A program made the position numbers and the translations under genes. Under the pieces are notes generated by a model that was given only the letters and a program-made list of their open reading frames with translations, made no database searches and was not told the origin of the DNA. A stretch of 64,000 nucleotides of DNA from Duganella alba (GTDB lineage Bacteria > Pseudomonadota > Gammaproteobacteria > Burkholderiales > Burkholderiaceae_D), in the NCBI RefSeq assembly GCF_009674495.1, contig NZ_WKJN01000015.1, forward strand, positions 62,001 through 126,000. The letters run 5' to 3'. The stretch's first letter is position 1, and each line of letters opens with the position of its first letter. Shown piece after piece: positions 62,267 through 64,000 of this stretch.

Positions 62267-63228
62267 ACGATCTGGCGACGCTGGTCAAACCGGCGTCCCC
62301 CGATCCGAATCAGCCGGACCTGTTTGGACGGGAGGCGTCGGCGCCTCCCAAGCCGGTGTACACCACGCCGGTGTGGTCGGTTCCGCCGACGCCTGCCTCA
62401 TCGACAACCCCTCCTCCCGTATCGCCTTACGTCGCTCCGCCGGAAACGGCCGTCCCGGTCAAAACCAAACCGCTGGTGGCGCCGCCGTCCGAGCAGCCGC
62501 CGCGCCGCCAGCTGATGGTCGGTGATTTCATCCTCGAATACGAACTGCGGCGCTCGACGCGGCGCTCGATCGGCTTCATGATCGACGACGACGGCCTGCG
62601 CGTGACCGCGCCCAAGCGCATCAGCATCGCCGAAATCGACGAGGCGATCCGCACCAAGCAGCACTGGATCCTCAGCAAACTCAAAGAGCGGCGCGAGCGC
62701 CGCGCGGCGCGGCTGCAAAAGCCGCCGGTGGAATGGATCGACGGCACGCAGATTCCGTATCTGGGCCAGGACATCACCTTGCGGCTGCTGGTGGGCGGAC
62801 GTAACCGCAGCATCTACAATCCCAACACCCGCGAGCTGTGGATGACGCTGATGCCGGGCGCCAGCGAAAACCTGCTGAAGGAACGCGTCAAGGCCTGGTA
62901 TCAGCAGCAGGCCAAGACGCTATTTGAAGAGCGATTGGACCTGTACGCCGGCCGCCTGGGCGTGCAGTACCACTCCTTCGGCCTGACCTCGGCCGGCACG
63001 CGCTGGGGCTCGTGCACGGCCGACCGCAAGATCCGCCTGAACTGGAAGCTGATCCACTTCTCGCTGCCGCTGATCGACTACGTGGTGGCGCATGAACTGT
63101 CGCACATCCTGGAGATGAATCACAGCCAGCAGTTCTGGGACACCGTTGGCCTGATTTATCCCGAATACGACGAAGCCAAAAACCTCCTCCGCAAACGCTC
63201 GCAAGAGCTGCCTGTGCTGTTCCCCTGA
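62212..63228 (+). CDS. YgjP/SprT-like zinc metallopeptidase (DUF45)
   Basis: A 338-residue protein. A proline-rich, probably disordered region of about 90 residues (VPPTPASSTTPPPVSPYVAP) precedes the DUF45 domain: IGFMIDDDGLRVTAPKRISI, LKERVKAWYQQQAKTLFEER, SAGTRWGSCTADRKIRLNWK and the zinc site VVAHELSHILEMNHSQQFW (HExxH plus a third His). The TTG at 62212, preceded by AGGTGGA, gives a sensible start inside the plsC end; the frame is open to 62098. The proline-rich extension is longer than in E. coli YgjP. Confidence 0.85.
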   Translation: MDRIRNARHFAPRLQRWLDDLATLVKPASPDPNQPDLFGREASAPPKPVYTTPVWSVPPTPASSTTPPPVSPYVAPPETAVPVKTKPLVAPPSEQPPRRQLMVGDFILEYELRRSTRRSIGFMIDDDGLRVTAPKRISIAEIDEAIRTKQHWILSKLKERRERRAARLQKPPVEWIDGTQIPYLGQDITLRLLVGGRNRSIYNPNTRELWMTLMPGASENLLKERVKAWYQQQAKTLFEERLDLYAGRLGVQYHSFGLTSAGTRWGSCTADRKIRLNWKLIHFSLPLIDYVVAHELSHILEMNHSQQFWDTVGLIYPEYDEAKNLLRKRSQELPVLFP

Positions 63229-63245
63229 AACCCAGAAAGAAGTCC

Positions 63246-64000
63246 ATGCAATGCATTCCTCGCAAGACCTTGCCGGCGGCGTTGCTGCTGTGCTTTGCAG
63301 CCAACGGCGCCATGGCCGCCGACGCCGCTCCCAACGTCACCGCCCACCAGGCGGAGATCGACCAGATCGTCAAGGAGATTTCGCCGCAGCGCATTGAGGG
63401 CTATGTGCGCAAGCTGGTCAGCTTTGGCACCCGCCACACCATGTCCGACACGGTGTCCGACACGCGCGGCATCGGCGCCGCGCGGCGCTGGATCAAGGGC
63501 GAACTGGAACGCTGCGGCGCGGCGGCCGGCGGCCGCCTGCAGGTCGGCTACGACAGCCATGTGCATCCGGTGATGGCGCGCCTGAGCCAGCCGACCGAGA
63601 TCGTCAACGTGGTGGCCACGTTGCCCGGCACGCAGGCGGAATCGGTGGACCGTATGTACGTGGTGAGCGGTCACTACGACTCGCGCGTGACCGATGTCAT
63701 GAACGCCACCAGCGACGCGCCGGGCGCCAACGACGACGCCTCCGGCACCGCCGCCGTGATCGAAATGGCCTGCGTGATGGCGCGCCACCAGTTCGACGCC
63801 ACGCTGGTGTTCATGACCGTGGCGGCCGAGGAGCAGGGCTTGCTGGGCGCCGCCAACTGGGCCGAGCTGGCCAGGCAGAAGAACTGGAATATCGCCGGCA
63901 TGCTGAACAACGACATCATCGGCAGCTCGCGCGCCGACGACGGCCATGTCGACAACACGCAAGTGCGCCTGTTCGCGGAAGGTATCCCGGCGGTCAAGGA
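63246..64000 (+). CDS. M28-family aminopeptidase (3' end outside window)
   Basis: The first 251 residues of an exported zinc peptidase. A signal peptide (ending ANGAMAADAA) is followed by VRKLVSFGTRHTMSDTVSDT, GAARRWIKGELERCG and the zinc ligands: VVSGHYDSR (His), PGANDDASGTAAVIEM (bridging Asp), TVAAEEQGLLGA (catalytic/ligand Glu) and LNNDIIGSS (Asp). The frame is open to the window end. It starts 17 bases after the metallopeptidase stop, so co-transcription is possible. Confidence 0.88.
   Translation, partial: MQCIPRKTLPAALLLCFAANGAMAADAAPNVTAHQAEIDQIVKEISPQRIEGYVRKLVSFGTRHTMSDTVSDTRGIGAARRWIKGELERCGAAAGGRLQVGYDSHVHPVMARLSQPTEIVNVVATLPGTQAESVDRMYVVSGHYDSRVTDVMNATSDAPGANDDASGTAAVIEMACVMARHQFDATLVFMTVAAEEQGLLGAANWAELARQKNWNIAGMLNNDIIGSSRADDGHVDNTQVRLFAEGIPAVK

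Noticed and set aside
1-64000. CRISPR arrays, integrases, transposases or prophage genes
   Set aside because: No regularly spaced repeats and no recombinase or phage structural motif were seen. The VgrG and PAAR proteins are phage-tail related but belong to T6SS.

Overview
The window looks like chromosomal DNA of a betaproteobacterium of the order Burkholderiales, most likely Oxalobacteraceae (Massilia/Duganella-like). The reasons are the high GC of the core genes, the conserved run phoH-ybeY-corC-lnt-glyQ-glyS-gmhB-plsC, a PEP-CTERM protein, a carbohydrate-type TonB receptor locus and heteromeric hydroxyproline-dehydrogenase genes. This is judged from family resemblance only; no database was searched.

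Layout. 0-5 kb: C4-dicarboxylate-type TRAP transport (end of dctM, dctP) with a DctS/DctR-like two-component system. 5-6.3 kb: a MarR regulator with a perfect palindromic operator and a CPBP membrane protease. 6.3-16.4 kb: housekeeping genes (queG, tsaE, amiC, hexose-6-phosphate mutarotase, alpha-carbonic anhydrase, DedA, periplasmic cyclophilin, mutL, miaA, VOC protein), then tRNA-Met with a near-consensus promoter and a strong terminator. 16.7-22 kb: an accessory region with two tandem versions of a type VI secretion (T6SS) cargo module (PAAR adaptor, DUF2515-like protein, membrane-anchored putative immunity protein) and a MepA-like endopeptidase; the first module has lost its PAAR gene. 22-29.7 kb: a polysaccharide-utilisation locus (TonB receptor, GH105-like lipoprotein, DUF2264 protein, GH35 beta-galactosidase). 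29.7-36.8 kb, minus strand and visibly AT-richer: vgrG, DUF4123 adaptor, DUF3304 protein, Tle-type DUF2235 lipase, a DUF6708-like gene broken by one in-frame stop, and a PAAR protein. 37-43 kb: MASE1-GGDEF cyclase, PAS-AraC regulator and 4-hydroxyproline catabolism genes. 43-49 kb: LacI regulator, aldose epimerase, two MFS transporters, thioredoxin-like protein and ChaN-like lipoprotein. 49-53.6 kb: PEP-CTERM protein, sensor kinase, HDOD protein and small genes. 53.7-64 kb: the conserved phoH-to-plsC cluster, a YgjP/SprT-like metallopeptidase and the start of an M28 peptidase.

How it fits together. The two T6SS regions carry tip proteins, adaptors, putative toxins and putative immunity proteins but no T6SS core (sheath, baseplate, membrane complex), so they would depend on an apparatus encoded elsewhere. 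The sugar locus reads as one operon: outer-membrane uptake followed by three export-signal-bearing enzymes acting on galactose- and uronate-containing glycan. The hydroxyproline cluster supplies the epimerase and the three dehydrogenase subunits; the later pathway enzymes are not in view.

The most unusual material is the duplicated PAAR/DUF2515/immunity modules at 16.7-20.9 kb and the nonsense-interrupted DUF6708 gene at 30.0-31.1 kb.
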